A stretch of DNA of 64,000 bases from Gaiellales bacterium (GCA_036403155.1 DASWRM010000007.1:89403-153402), one strand, 5' to 3'. Shown: positions 55,628-63,478, counted from the stretch's first letter. Made by a program: numbers and translations. Notes: generated by a model not told the origin, from the sequence alone.

Positions 55628-56800
55628 ATGCTGTTCTCCCCCAGCCACCACGAGCCGCTGACCGACCGGGGGTGGGATGAGACCTGGGTGCGCGGTCGGA
55701 TCGAGCAGATCGCTGCGGAGGCGGAGGCAGCCGTCCGTCCGGACGGCACGTGGCCCGAGCACCCCGCCGACCACGAGGACGGCATGGAGATGCCGCGGAC
55801 GGTGTACATGGGCGCCGCCGGCGTCGCCTGGGGGCTGCACGTCCTCGGGCACCCGTGCGCGCACCTCGTCACCGGACTCGACGACGCCTACCGCGCGAGG
55901 CCCGACTGGCCCGGCGCCGCGGCGTCGTACTGGGCGGGCGAGGCCGGCGTGCTGCTGATGATGCACGTCGCCGGCGGCCGCGACGACGTGCTCGACCGCC
56001 TGCATGCGTGCATCGTCGAGAACGCCGGCGACCCGAGCAACGAGCTGCTGCACGGGGCGCCGGGCACCATGATCGTCGCCGCCGAGCTTCACCGCCGCAC
56101 CGGCGAGGAACGCTGGGCCGACGCCTGGCGGTTGGCCGCCGACCAGCTGTGGCGGCGGTGGGCCCGGCACGAGGAGTGCGGATGCGATCTCTGGACGCAG
56201 GTGCTGAGCGGGCGCGAAGCTGTCTACATCGGCGCCGGCCACGGGTTTGCCGGCTGCGTCACGGCGCTGCTGCGCGGCGCCGGCCTGCTGGATGGCGATC
56301 GCGCCGCTGAGCTCGACCGGCGGGCGGTCGCCACCGCCCGTGCCACCGCGGTTCGTGAGGCGGGTCGAGCCAACTGGCCGCCGCTGCCGGGCTCGCTGGA
56401 ACGGAACGACCGCATCCGCCTGCAGTGGTGCCATGGTGCGCCGGGGATGGTGGCGTCCCTCGCCGGCCTGGCCCCGGGCGACGAGCGCTTCGGTGGCCTG
56501 CTCGCCGAGGGAGCCGAGCTCGTGTGGGACGCCGGGCCGGTCGCGGGCGGCGCGGGGCTTTGCCATGGCACCGCCGGGAACGGTCTGGCGTTCCTGGCGA
56601 TGTACGGCCGCTCCGGGGATGAGCGGTGGCTCGAGCGGGCACGCGGATTCGCGGTGCATGCGCTGGAGCAGGCGGAGCGCGAGCGGGACCGGCACGGTGT
56701 CGGCCGGTTCTCGCTCTGGACCGGGGACATCGGCGTGGCGGTCATGGCACGCCAGTGCATCGACGCCCGCGCCGGGGTGCCTACGCTGGACTGGGTTTGA
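55628..56800 (+). CDS. LanC-like (lanthionine synthetase C-family) protein
   Basis: A 390-residue LanC/LANCL-family protein with an (alpha/alpha)-toroid. The zinc-site motifs are intact: WCHGAPGMV (Cys-His) and LCHGTAGNGLAFL (Cys-His). Further GxxG repeats are NELLHGAPGTMIVAAEL and YIGAGHGFAGCV. In lantibiotic systems LanC cyclises dehydrated precursors, but no LanB/LanM dehydratase, transporter or precursor peptide lies nearby. Orphan LanC-like proteins may instead add glutathione or other thiols to dehydroamino acids. The ATG has GGGGAA upstream and starts after the operon terminator. Confidence 0.85.
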   Translation: MLFSPSHHEPLTDRGWDETWVRGRIEQIAAEAEAAVRPDGTWPEHPADHEDGMEMPRTVYMGAAGVAWGLHVLGHPCAHLVTGLDDAYRARPDWPGAAASYWAGEAGVLLMMHVAGGRDDVLDRLHACIVENAGDPSNELLHGAPGTMIVAAELHRRTGEERWADAWRLAADQLWRRWARHEECGCDLWTQVLSGREAVYIGAGHGFAGCVTALLRGAGLLDGDRAAELDRRAVATARATAVREAGRANWPPLPGSLERNDRIRLQWCHGAPGMVASLAGLAPGDERFGGLLAEGAELVWDAGPVAGGAGLCHGTAGNGLAFLAMYGRSGDERWLERARGFAVHALEQAERERDRHGVGRFSLWTGDIGVAVMARQCIDARAGVPTLDWV

Positions 56801-57143
56801 ACCGCAGGGCTGACCACGTATCGTCGATCGCCACCTGCGACACCGCGGTCCATCGGTGCTTCGACATCCCGTCGCGGACGACCTCGCGCGACAGGTCGGA
56901 CGGGGTCTTCGCGCTGAGCTTGGGATAGCAGATCCAGAGCACGCCGCCGCCCTCCACCGCCGCGATCGCATCCGGCGCGTCGCGGTCGAGCTGCTCACGG
57001 CTGCGTGAGTAGAGCAGCACCACGTCGGCGCGATCCGGCGACTCGTCGAGCTCGCCGAGCAGCGGACGGTGGCGGTCGGGCGCACGCATCAGGCGAACGC
57101 TGCAGCCGCCCACGATCCGCAGCTTTCTCGCGAGGTCGGTCAT
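56781..57143 (-). CDS. DUF3052-like small protein
   Basis: A 120-residue protein resembling actinobacterial DUF3052-type proteins: RADVVLLYSRSREQLDRDAPDAIAAVEGGGVLWICYPKLSAKTPSDLSREVVRDGM and VSQVAIDDTWSALRFKP. The assignment is tentative and no function is known. It starts at an ATG preceded at 6 nt by TATGGT. Its 3' end overlaps the LanC-like gene by 20 bases (convergent), and its promoter overlaps that of the divergent molybdopterin oxidoreductase. Confidence 0.65.
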   Translation of the reverse strand: MTDLARKLRIVGGCSVRLMRAPDRHRPLLGELDESPDRADVVLLYSRSREQLDRDAPDAIAAVEGGGVLWICYPKLSAKTPSDLSREVVRDGMSKHRWTAVSQVAIDDTWSALRFKPSPA

Positions 57144-57149
57144 GCGATC

Positions 57150-57159
57150 ACCATAGACT
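57150..57159. promoter_or_regulatory. Overlapping divergent leaderless promoters
   Basis: On the minus strand TATGGT (57155-57150) lies 6 nt before the ATG at 57143. On the plus strand TAGACT (57154-57159) lies 7 nt before the GTG at 57167. The two hexamers share two base pairs and the start codons are 23 bp apart, so the two genes should exclude each other in polymerase binding. Confidence 0.55.
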
Positions 57160-57166
57160 GTCCGCC

Positions 57167-59176
57167 GTGGCCGATTCCGCCGTCCTCACGACGTGTCCTC
57201 GCGACTGCTACGACGCCTGCGGGATCCTCGTCACCGTGCGCGACGGCGAGATCCGGTCGGTGCGCGGAGACCCGAACCACCCGGTCAGCCGCGGCCGCCT
57301 GTGCCGCAAGTGCTCGATCGGCTACAACGGCGTCTTCCTCGACGCCGACGAGCGCCTGACGACGCCGCTTCGCCGGGTCGGGCCGAAAGGTGAGGGCCGG
57401 TTCGAGCCGTTCGGCTGGGACGAGGCGATCGCGCTGATCACCGGCCGCTGGCGCGAGATCGCCGCCGCCTCGGGGGCCGAAGCGATCCTGAACGCGCACT
57501 ACACCGGCACGTGCTCGCTGATCGCCGGCAGCTTCGGGGCGCGGTTCCTGCGCCGGCTGGGCGCGACCGAGATCGACCCCGACTCGGTCTGCAACAAGGC
57601 CGGCCACGTCGCGCTCGACTACATGTACGGCACGTCGGTGACCGGGTTCGACCCGCGAACCGCGCGCGACACCTCATGCATCCTCGTGTGGGGAGCGAAC
57701 CCGTCGGCCTCGGCGCCGCACATGCACGACCAGTGGCTTCAGGAGTCGCCCGGGAGCCTGATCGTCGTCGACCCGATCCGCACCCCGACCGCCGAGATCG
57801 CCGACGTTCACCTGCAGCCGTTCCCAGGCAGCGATGCGGCCCTCGCGTTCGCGATGCTGCACGTGATCGCCCGCGACGGCTTGGCCGACCGCGATCTGCT
57901 GCGGGATCACACGGTCGGCTGGGACGAGTTGGAGCCGCAGATCGCGCCGTGCACACCGGAGTGGGGAGAGCATGCCACCGGCGTTTCCGCCGAGCTGATC
58001 GAGCAGGCGGCGCGGGCCTACGGCGCCGGCCCATCGCTGCTCTGGATCGGCCAGGGGCTGCAGCGCCAGCCGACCGGCGGAAACGTCATGCGCGCCGTGG
58101 CGCTGCTGCCCGCGGTGAGCGGGAATCTCGCGAAGCCGGGGGCGGGCTTCCTCTACCTGAACGACCAGCTCGAGATCGACGGCGACTGGCTCGAGGCGCC
58201 GCAGCTTGGCACGCCGCCCGAGCCGATCAGCCACATGGATCTGGCCGAGACGCTCGAGCACCCGGCCCGCGCGCGCAGCCTGCTCTGCTGGAACATCAAC
58301 ATCGCCGCATCGAACCCCCAGCAGTCGCGGCTGAGGGCCGCCCTCGAGCGCGAGGATCTGTTCACCGTCGTGATCGATCTGTTCTCGACGGACACCTGCG
58401 ATTACGCCGATGTGGTGCTGCCGGCTGCGAGCTTCCTCGAGTTCGACGATCTGGTCGCCTCGTACTTCGACCTCACCCTGTCGGCTCAGGTGCGTGCGGC
58501 CGGGCCGCCCGGGGACGCGCTCCCCAACCAGGAGATCTTCCGGCGCCTCGCCGCGGGAATGGGGTTCGACGAGCCGGAGCTGCACGAGACCGATCGGGAG
58601 ATGATCGACGCGATGCTCAAGCAGAGCGGCGTCGTCGGCAGCTTCGAGCAGCTCGCGTCCGTGGGCACCGTCCCGCTCTCCGCCGAGCCGGTGATCCAGT
58701 TCGCCGACATGCGGTTCGACACGCCGAGCGGTCGCATCGAAATTGCCTCGGCGGCCGCCGAGGCGGACGGGCATCCTCGGCTGCCCCAGCCGCGCAGCGA
58801 CCCGCGGCCGGCCGGTGGGCGCCTGCGTCTGCTCTCGCCGGCGTCGCCGTGGCTGATGAACGACAGCTTCGCCAACGACCGCAAGATCGCCCGCCGAATC
58901 GGCGAGGCCACCGTCACGCTTCACCCCGCGGACGCGGCCGATCGCGGGATTGCGGCCGGCGACCGCGTCCGCATGCACAACGAGGTGGGCGAGCTGGAGC
59001 TGCTGGCGGCCGTCTCGGACATGGTGCCGGCCGGCGTCGTCTACTCGCCGAAGGGCCGCTGGCCCAAGCGAGAGGCGGAAGCGGCGAACGTGAATGTCCT
59101 GAACGACGGGCGCAAGGCGGACTTCGGGGGCAGCACGGCGGTTCACGCGGTCGAGGTTGCCCTCGACCGGGTGTGA
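57167..59176 (+). CDS. Molybdopterin-dependent oxidoreductase (DMSO reductase superfamily)
   Basis: Bis-MGD molybdoenzyme of 669 residues. The N-terminal Fe-S motif is TTCPRDCYDACGI ... GRLCRKC (Cys10, 14, 18 and 46 or 49), giving one [4Fe-4S]. A likely molybdenum ligand Cys142 is in SVCNKAG. MGD-binding blocks include ILVWGANPSASAPH, LIVVDPIRTPTAEIADVHLQPFPGSDAALAFAMLHVI, and the C-terminal MopD domain (RLLSPASPWLMNDSFANDRKIARRIGEATVTLHPADAADRGI). No twin-arginine signal and no beta/gamma subunits are seen, so it is cytoplasmic and stand-alone. GTG start is leaderless. The modABC cluster in this window can supply its metal. Confidence 0.9.
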   Translation: MADSAVLTTCPRDCYDACGILVTVRDGEIRSVRGDPNHPVSRGRLCRKCSIGYNGVFLDADERLTTPLRRVGPKGEGRFEPFGWDEAIALITGRWREIAAASGAEAILNAHYTGTCSLIAGSFGARFLRRLGATEIDPDSVCNKAGHVALDYMYGTSVTGFDPRTARDTSCILVWGANPSASAPHMHDQWLQESPGSLIVVDPIRTPTAEIADVHLQPFPGSDAALAFAMLHVIARDGLADRDLLRDHTVGWDELEPQIAPCTPEWGEHATGVSAELIEQAARAYGAGPSLLWIGQGLQRQPTGGNVMRAVALLPAVSGNLAKPGAGFLYLNDQLEIDGDWLEAPQLGTPPEPISHMDLAETLEHPARARSLLCWNINIAASNPQQSRLRAALEREDLFTVVIDLFSTDTCDYADVVLPAASFLEFDDLVASYFDLTLSAQVRAAGPPGDALPNQEIFRRLAAGMGFDEPELHETDREMIDAMLKQSGVVGSFEQLASVGTVPLSAEPVIQFADMRFDTPSGRIEIASAAAEADGHPRLPQPRSDPRPAGGRLRLLSPASPWLMNDSFANDRKIARRIGEATVTLHPADAADRGIAAGDRVRMHNEVGELELLAAVSDMVPAGVVYSPKGRWPKREAEAANVNVLNDGRKADFGGSTAVHAVEVALDRV

Positions 59177-59338
59177 GGATCCCGAGCGCCGCCGGGAAGA
59201 TCGGCCCTGGCCGTGCCGTCTCGTGAGTGACCGTCACCGGCCCGCGCGCTCGCTTCTCCCAGACTGCCTAGGCGATCTGCGGCTCCAGCGGGTTGGTGGC
59301 GGTCGATGTTGTCCGGCGCGCGAGCCAGCGCCTCCGGC
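59177..59338. other. Intergenic stretch, no gene seen
   Basis: About 160 bp after the molybdoenzyme before the next promoter. Only short GC-rich self-complementary runs are visible (for example GGCCCTGGCC), no convincing terminator or small gene. Confidence 0.4.
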
Positions 59339-59366
59339 TTGACGGTCTCGGCCGGGCTGGTAGCGT
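59339..59366 (+). promoter_or_regulatory. Promoter with -35 and -10 (TTGACG-N16-TAGCGT)
   Basis: TTGACG (59339-59344) and TAGCGT (59361-59366), spacer 16 bp, the best housekeeping-sigma promoter in the window. The first downstream ATG (59377) opens a 12-codon leader frame that overlaps the lyase start at 59402. Confidence 0.6.
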
Positions 59367-59376
59367 CGCGTCCGCG

Positions 59377-59415
59377 ATGGAGGACGACGGGAGGGTGACG
59401 CATGCGCATCGGTAG
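59377..59415 (+). CDS. Possible 12-codon leader peptide overlapping the lyase start
   Basis: ATG 10 nt after the -10 element encodes MEDDGRVTHAHR then TAG at 59413-59415, overlapping the start codon of the citryl-CoA-lyase-like gene by 14 bases in another frame. It contains that gene's GGGAGGG ribosome site. If the message is leaderless, this short frame would be read first and could couple or limit translation of the lyase. Evidence is positional only. Confidence 0.3.
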   Translation: MEDDGRVTHAHR

Positions 59416-60190
59416 CTCCGACCAGCCGTTCACCGGCATCTGTCAGGCATATCCCGACCGGGTCGAGGTGCGCGGCCGCGACCTGACGGGCGACCTGATG
59501 GGCCGGCTGACGTTCACCGAGTACGTCCACCTGCTGATCACGGGGGAGGAGCCGACCGACGATCAGCGTTTCTTCCTCGACCTGCTGCTGGTGGCGATCG
59601 CCGAGCACGGCATGATGCCCACCAACATCGCGGCCCGCATGACGCTCGCGGCCGACCCCGGCTCGCTGCAGGGAGCGGTCGCCGCCGGGATCCTCGGCGC
59701 CGGCCCGGTGATCCTCGGGACGGCCGAGGTCTGTGCCCGGGTGCTCGTGGATGCGCAGTCCCGTGTCGAGGCCGGCGGCTCGCCCCGGGACGTCGCGCGC
59801 GCCGTGGCCCAGGAGACCCACCGGGCCGGGGCGCGGCTGCCCGGCTTCGGGCACCCGGTTCACCGGCCGCTCGATCCCCGCGCCGAGCGCATCCTCCAGC
59901 TCGCCGACGAGCGCGCGGTCAGCGGCAGGCATGTCCTGCTCGCCCGGGAGCTGCGCGACGCCGCCGCCGAGGAATGGGGGCGGCCCCTCACCATGAACGT
60001 GTCGCTCCCGATCGCGGCGGTGATGCTCGACCTCGGCTTCCCGGCATCCATCGTCAAGGCCGTCCCGCTGCTCGCGCGTACCGCCAGCCTGCTTGCACAC
60101 CTGGCCGAGGAGCAGCGGCGCCCGATCGGCTTCATCATGTCGGCGGCGGCCGAGGAGTCGATCGAGTACCGCAGCCAGGATCCCGCCTGA
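59402..60190 (+). CDS. Citryl-CoA lyase-like protein (short citrate synthase family)
   Basis: A 262-residue citrate-synthase-superfamily protein lacking the large N-terminal domain, like citryl-CoA lyases and the C-terminal part of ATP-citrate lyase. Visible are AEHGMMPTNIAARM (67-80), GPVILGTAEVC where citrate synthase has GPLHGGA (the catalytic His is Leu here), GFGHPVH (148-154), MNVSLPIAAVMLDLGFP, and RRPIGFIMSAAAEE. Retro-Claisen cleavage of a citryl-CoA-like thioester is plausible. The stop shares one base with the CoA ligase ATG, so the two are translated together. The true substrate is unknown. Confidence 0.75.
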   Translation: MRIGSSDQPFTGICQAYPDRVEVRGRDLTGDLMGRLTFTEYVHLLITGEEPTDDQRFFLDLLLVAIAEHGMMPTNIAARMTLAADPGSLQGAVAAGILGAGPVILGTAEVCARVLVDAQSRVEAGGSPRDVARAVAQETHRAGARLPGFGHPVHRPLDPRAERILQLADERAVSGRHVLLARELRDAAAEEWGRPLTMNVSLPIAAVMLDLGFPASIVKAVPLLARTASLLAHLAEEQRRPIGFIMSAAAEESIEYRSQDPA

Positions 60191-61491
60191 TGCTCGAGCC
60201 CGACGTCGAGACCCGCCCGTGGCCGGCACAGCTGGAGCTGGACGATGCCGCCTACAGGACGCAGCTCGGCTATCTGCTCGAGCATTCGCCGTTCTACCGG
60301 CAGACGCTCACCGCTGCCGGCATCGCGAGCGCCGAGGAGGCGGGTGGCCTGGCCGGCATCGGGAGCCTGCCGCTCACCGAGAAGCAGCAGCTGCGGGCGA
60401 CGACGACGCCGGAGAATCCGATCGGCGCGCACCTGTGCGTCGACCGCTCCCAGATCGTGCGAATCTACTCGACCAGCGGAACCACCGGCACGCCCAGCTA
60501 CATCCCGCTGACGGCCGCTGACCTCGAGAACTGGGTGGCGGGCTCGGCCCGGAGCTACGCCGCGTCCGGCATCCGGCCGGGGCAGCGCATCGTCTCGACC
60601 TACAACGCCGGGCCATTCGTGGCCGGCGCGGCGCTGGCCTCGTTCGACCGGATCGGCCTCTGCCACATCCCGGTCGGCACCGGCAACACCGAGCGGCTGC
60701 TGCTCGCGGTGCAGCTGCTGAGGCCCGAGGCGGCCGTCCTGACGCCCTCGTATGCGGCCTACCTGATCGAGGCGGCCGAGGTGCGGGGGATCGATCTCGC
60801 CTCGTCCCCCGTCGAGCGGGTGCTCGTCGCGGGCGAGCCGGGCGGCGGTGAGTCCTCGTTCCGCGAGCTGCTCGAGCGCGGCTGGGGAGCGCGCGTGATG
60901 GAGGCCATGGGCATCGGCGACATCGGCATCTCGCTCTGGGGCGAGTGCGAGCACCAGGACGGGATGCACCTCGGCGCCCGCGGCTTCGTCCACCCCGAGC
61001 TGATCGACCCGGGCACCGGCGCAGCGGTCCACCTCGAGAACGGCGCGACCGGCGAGCTCGTGCTGACGCACCTCCGCCACCAGGCCGCGCCGCTCCTGCG
61101 GTTTCGCACGCGCGACCACGTCACGGTACGGATGAGCGAGTGCGCGTGCGGCCGGACGGGGCCGCGGGTGCGCTGCATCGGCCGCACGGACGACATGCTG
61201 ATCGTGCGGGGCGTCAACGTCTTCCCCTCGGCGATCCGTGAGGTCGTCAGCGCGTTCGCGCCCGAGGTGAGCGGCCACATCCGCGTGCGTCCACGGGGAG
61301 AGGGCGTCAAGCAGGAGCCGCCCCTGCCTGTCGCGGTCGAGCTGGCGGCCGGGCGCGCGCCGGACGACGCGCTCGCGGAGCGCATTCGTGAGAGACTGCG
61401 AAACGTCCTCGTCGTCCAGACGCAGGTCGAGCTCGTGCCCGCGGGCACCCTCGGTCGCAGCGAGTACAAGTCGAAGCTGGTGGAGCGGTGA
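60190..61491 (+). CDS. Phenylacetate-CoA ligase-like (PaaK family) AMP-forming ligase
   Basis: A 433-residue PaaK-type adenylate-forming CoA ligase. It has the PaaK start (YRTQLGYLLEHSPFYRQTL), phosphate loop IYSTSGTTGTPSYIPLT, AMP region VMEAMGIGDIGISLWGECEH, and the domain-hinge block IGRTDDMLIVRGVNVFPSAIREVV typical of PaaK. The C-terminus is LGRSEYKSKLVER with the candidate catalytic lysine. It is shorter than classical AMP-ligases, as PaaK is. Its position directly after the lyase suggests that it makes the acyl-CoA on which the lyase acts. Confidence 0.85.
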   Translation: MLEPDVETRPWPAQLELDDAAYRTQLGYLLEHSPFYRQTLTAAGIASAEEAGGLAGIGSLPLTEKQQLRATTTPENPIGAHLCVDRSQIVRIYSTSGTTGTPSYIPLTAADLENWVAGSARSYAASGIRPGQRIVSTYNAGPFVAGAALASFDRIGLCHIPVGTGNTERLLLAVQLLRPEAAVLTPSYAAYLIEAAEVRGIDLASSPVERVLVAGEPGGGESSFRELLERGWGARVMEAMGIGDIGISLWGECEHQDGMHLGARGFVHPELIDPGTGAAVHLENGATGELVLTHLRHQAAPLLRFRTRDHVTVRMSECACGRTGPRVRCIGRTDDMLIVRGVNVFPSAIREVVSAFAPEVSGHIRVRPRGEGVKQEPPLPVAVELAAGRAPDDALAERIRERLRNVLVVQTQVELVPAGTLGRSEYKSKLVER

Positions 61492-62087
61492 GCATGCGGA
61501 AGATCCAGAGCCAGGGCGTGCACCACATCACCCTGACGGGCGCCGACCGGCAGACATCGATCGACTTCTGGGAGGGCGTGCTCGGCATGCCGTTCGTCTT
61601 CGAGCAGCCCAACCTCGACAACGCCTCCGAGAGCCACCTCTACTTCGATCCCGGCGACGGGCGGTTGATCACGGTGTTCACGAACGAGGAGCGAACTCCG
61701 GACCCGGCGCGAACGCCGACGGATCCCGGCTGTGTCCACCACATCGCGTTCGCGCTCTCCCAGGCGACGTTTCACCAGACGGTCGAGCGGCTCGAGGAGC
61801 GCGGCATTCGCCACAGCGGCGTCAAGGACCGCGGGTTCATGGACTCCATCTACTTCGATGACCCGCTCGGCCTGCTGATCGAGCTGGCGTCCTACCGCTT
61901 CGAGCCGCCGGTCGGCTGCACCCACACCGACGTGCTCTTCGAGGCGCATCAGCTCCGCGTCGAGCGGGGCGACGCGAACATCGACCAGGTGCACCTGGCG
62001 GACGCCATCGAGTTGTTGACCGCACGGACGACGCGGTCGCTCTCGGACGATCGATCGCCACAGAATCCATACCGAACGACGGCCTGA
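61488..62087 (+). CDS. VOC family protein, ring-cleavage dioxygenase-like
   Basis: A 199-residue vicinal-oxygen-chelate protein with two tandem half-barrels: SQGVHHITLTGADRQTSIDFWEGVLGMPFVFEQPNLDN, PGCVHHIAFALSQATFHQTVERLEERGIRHSGVKDRGFMDSIYFDDPLGLLIELASY. The metal triad His (VHH), His (VHH) and Glu (LIELAS) of extradiol dioxygenases and glyoxalases is present. The GTG overlaps the ligase stop (GTGA). The last 40 residues form an unusual extended tail. Aromatic ring cleavage or epimerase activity are both possible. Confidence 0.82.
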   Translation: MSMRKIQSQGVHHITLTGADRQTSIDFWEGVLGMPFVFEQPNLDNASESHLYFDPGDGRLITVFTNEERTPDPARTPTDPGCVHHIAFALSQATFHQTVERLEERGIRHSGVKDRGFMDSIYFDDPLGLLIELASYRFEPPVGCTHTDVLFEAHQLRVERGDANIDQVHLADAIELLTARTTRSLSDDRSPQNPYRTTA

Positions 62088-62111
62088 CCAACGACATCCG
62101 GGAGGGACCGC

Positions 62112-62808
62112 ATGGCCGGCATCACCCTGAACATCCTCAAGCCGAGCGTCAACAACCTGACCGTCCGCATCTTCGTGCGCGCGGCCGGGCTGGAGCATGA
62201 AGAGGTGGACGTCTGGGGCCAGACCGCCACGGCGGACTTCCTGGCGAAGGACCCTGCGCACCTCACGCCCATGATCGAGGATCCCGGCCTGCCGCGCGGC
62301 TCGCTTTGGGAGAGTTGCGCGATCATGCAGTACCTCTGCAACCGGCACGGGCTGGAGCATCTGTATCCGTCCGATCCGGGCCACCGGGCGATGAACGACA
62401 GCGCGATGTTCTACCTGATCGGGACGCTGTATCCGTTGCTCGCCCGGGCAACGTACGCGACGCTGTCGTTCCCCGGGTATCCCGGCGAGGTCGGCACGTC
62501 CGAGGCAAACGACGAGCTGAAGGCGAAGGCGCAGCAGGACGCGACCGCCGCACTGGCCGAGCCGATCGACGTGTACCGCGCCTTCTTCCTGAACGGCCGG
62601 CGGTTCATCGGCGGCGACCAGCCCTCGATCGCCGACATCCGGCGCGGCGTCGCTCGAGTTCCTGCGCGCGATCGACTACGAGTTCCCGCAGTGGGTGGAG
62701 GACTACCTCGCAGCCATGGAGGAGACGCTCGGGGACGCGTACACCGAGCCGGCGGGCGACGTGCGCGGCTACATCCAGCACGTCCGCTCGCAGGCCGCCA
62801 CAGCCTGA
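62112..62808 (+). pseudogene. Glutathione S-transferase-like gene with a frameshift
   Basis: The first 176 codons encode a GST-like protein (NILKPSVNNLTVRIFVRAAGLEHEEVDVWG; MIEDPGLPRGSLWESCAIMQYLCNRHGLEHLYP; NGRRFIGGDQPSIADIR). From about 62640 the frame loses homology. Sense resumes one base over, at 62647, as SLEFLRAIDYEFPQWVEDYLAAMEETLGDAYTEPAGDVRGYIQHVRSQ, ending at TGA 62806-62808. One extra base near CGGCGCGG (62640-62646) explains this. It is either a real frameshift mutation or a sequencing error in a GC-rich run. The unshifted frame would read to 62942. A GGGAGGG ribosome site precedes the ATG. Confidence 0.75.
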
Positions 62809-62820
62809 ATCGCGACTCAT

Positions 62821-62864
62821 CCCCGGTGCGCCCGGTGCCGATAGGTGCACCATGCGCACCGGGG
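62821..62864 (+). promoter_or_regulatory. Nested hairpin enclosing a start codon
   Basis: Arms CCCCGGTGCGC (62821-62831) and GCGCACCGGGG (62854-62864) make 11 perfect pairs, then a 2x2 internal loop, then GGTGC/GCACC (62834-62838/62847-62851) and an 8-nt apical loop. The ATG (62852-62854) of the next gene lies in the internal loop and the right arm, and its AGGTG ribosome site lies in the apical loop and inner stem. It may act as a translational switch, or as the terminator of the preceding operon. Confidence 0.6.
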
Positions 62865-63457
62865 TCATCATCGCGTGCCTGCTCGCCCTCGCCGGTGTCG
62901 TGGCGGGATGCGGCGGGTCCGCGGCCGCCGATTCGGTCGTGATCACGCACGTCGACGTCAGCAAGCGCGCGAGCGATCTGATCCTCGACGCCGAGGACAT
63001 CGGCGGTCTCTACGTGATCGTGGACGGCGACACCGGGATCCTGCACCTGAAGGACGTCATGCACGGCGATCCCAAGCCGGTTCGCGCGCTCGAGCGGCGT
63101 GACTGGCAGGCCGGCTACCGCGCGCTCTACGCGTCGCCGAACGGCGACGGCGTGCTGACGTCCGCGGTGGTGTTCCGAAGCGAGGACTCGGCCGTGACCG
63201 CGAGCAATGCCTGGTCTCGCGAGTTCGTGCGCAGGTACCACGGCCACAGGCTTCCCTCGATCACGCCGAACCTCGAGCACGTCAGCCTGGTGCGTGGCAC
63301 CCTGCGCGGCAACTCCGGCGCGCAGACCGCCTCCATGATCCAGTGGGTGCACGGGCGGGTGGTCGCGCAGATCCTGGCGTTCGGAGCCAGCGGCGACCCG
63401 GCCTCGGTCGCCCAGCTGGCTCAGGCGCAGGACGGGCGCATCACGGCCGCCGAGTAG
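62852..63457 (+). CDS. Predicted lipoprotein of unknown function
   Basis: A 201-residue protein I do not recognise. It has a lipoprotein signal (TGVIIACLLALAGVVAGC, Cys20). The mature part is a mixed alpha/beta domain (VVITHVDVSKRASDLILDAEDIGGLYVIVDGDTGILHLKDVMHGDPKPV ... TSAVVFRSEDSAVTASNAWSREFVRRY ... SMIQWVHGRVVAQILAFGA) without recognised catalytic motifs. The segment FRSEDSAVTASNAW resembles a small periplasmic lipoprotein family of unknown role in actinobacteria. The start codon is enclosed in a strong hairpin, which is unusual. Confidence 0.75.
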   Translation: MRTGVIIACLLALAGVVAGCGGSAAADSVVITHVDVSKRASDLILDAEDIGGLYVIVDGDTGILHLKDVMHGDPKPVRALERRDWQAGYRALYASPNGDGVLTSAVVFRSEDSAVTASNAWSREFVRRYHGHRLPSITPNLEHVSLVRGTLRGNSGAQTASMIQWVHGRVVAQILAFGASGDPASVAQLAQAQDGRITAAE

Positions 63458-63478
63458 CCGGCCGTTCGGCGGACGGCC

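Noticed and set aside
55537..55680. Small open frame before the LanC-like gene as a lanthipeptide precursor
   Set aside because: The product has no cysteine and no Ser/Thr-rich core, so it cannot be a lanthipeptide substrate; it also overlaps the LanC-like start.
62643..62942. The C-terminal extension of the GST-like frame beyond the shift
   Set aside because: The residues are an Arg/Pro-rich out-of-frame translation, while the shifted frame gives a coherent GST C-terminus and a natural stop.
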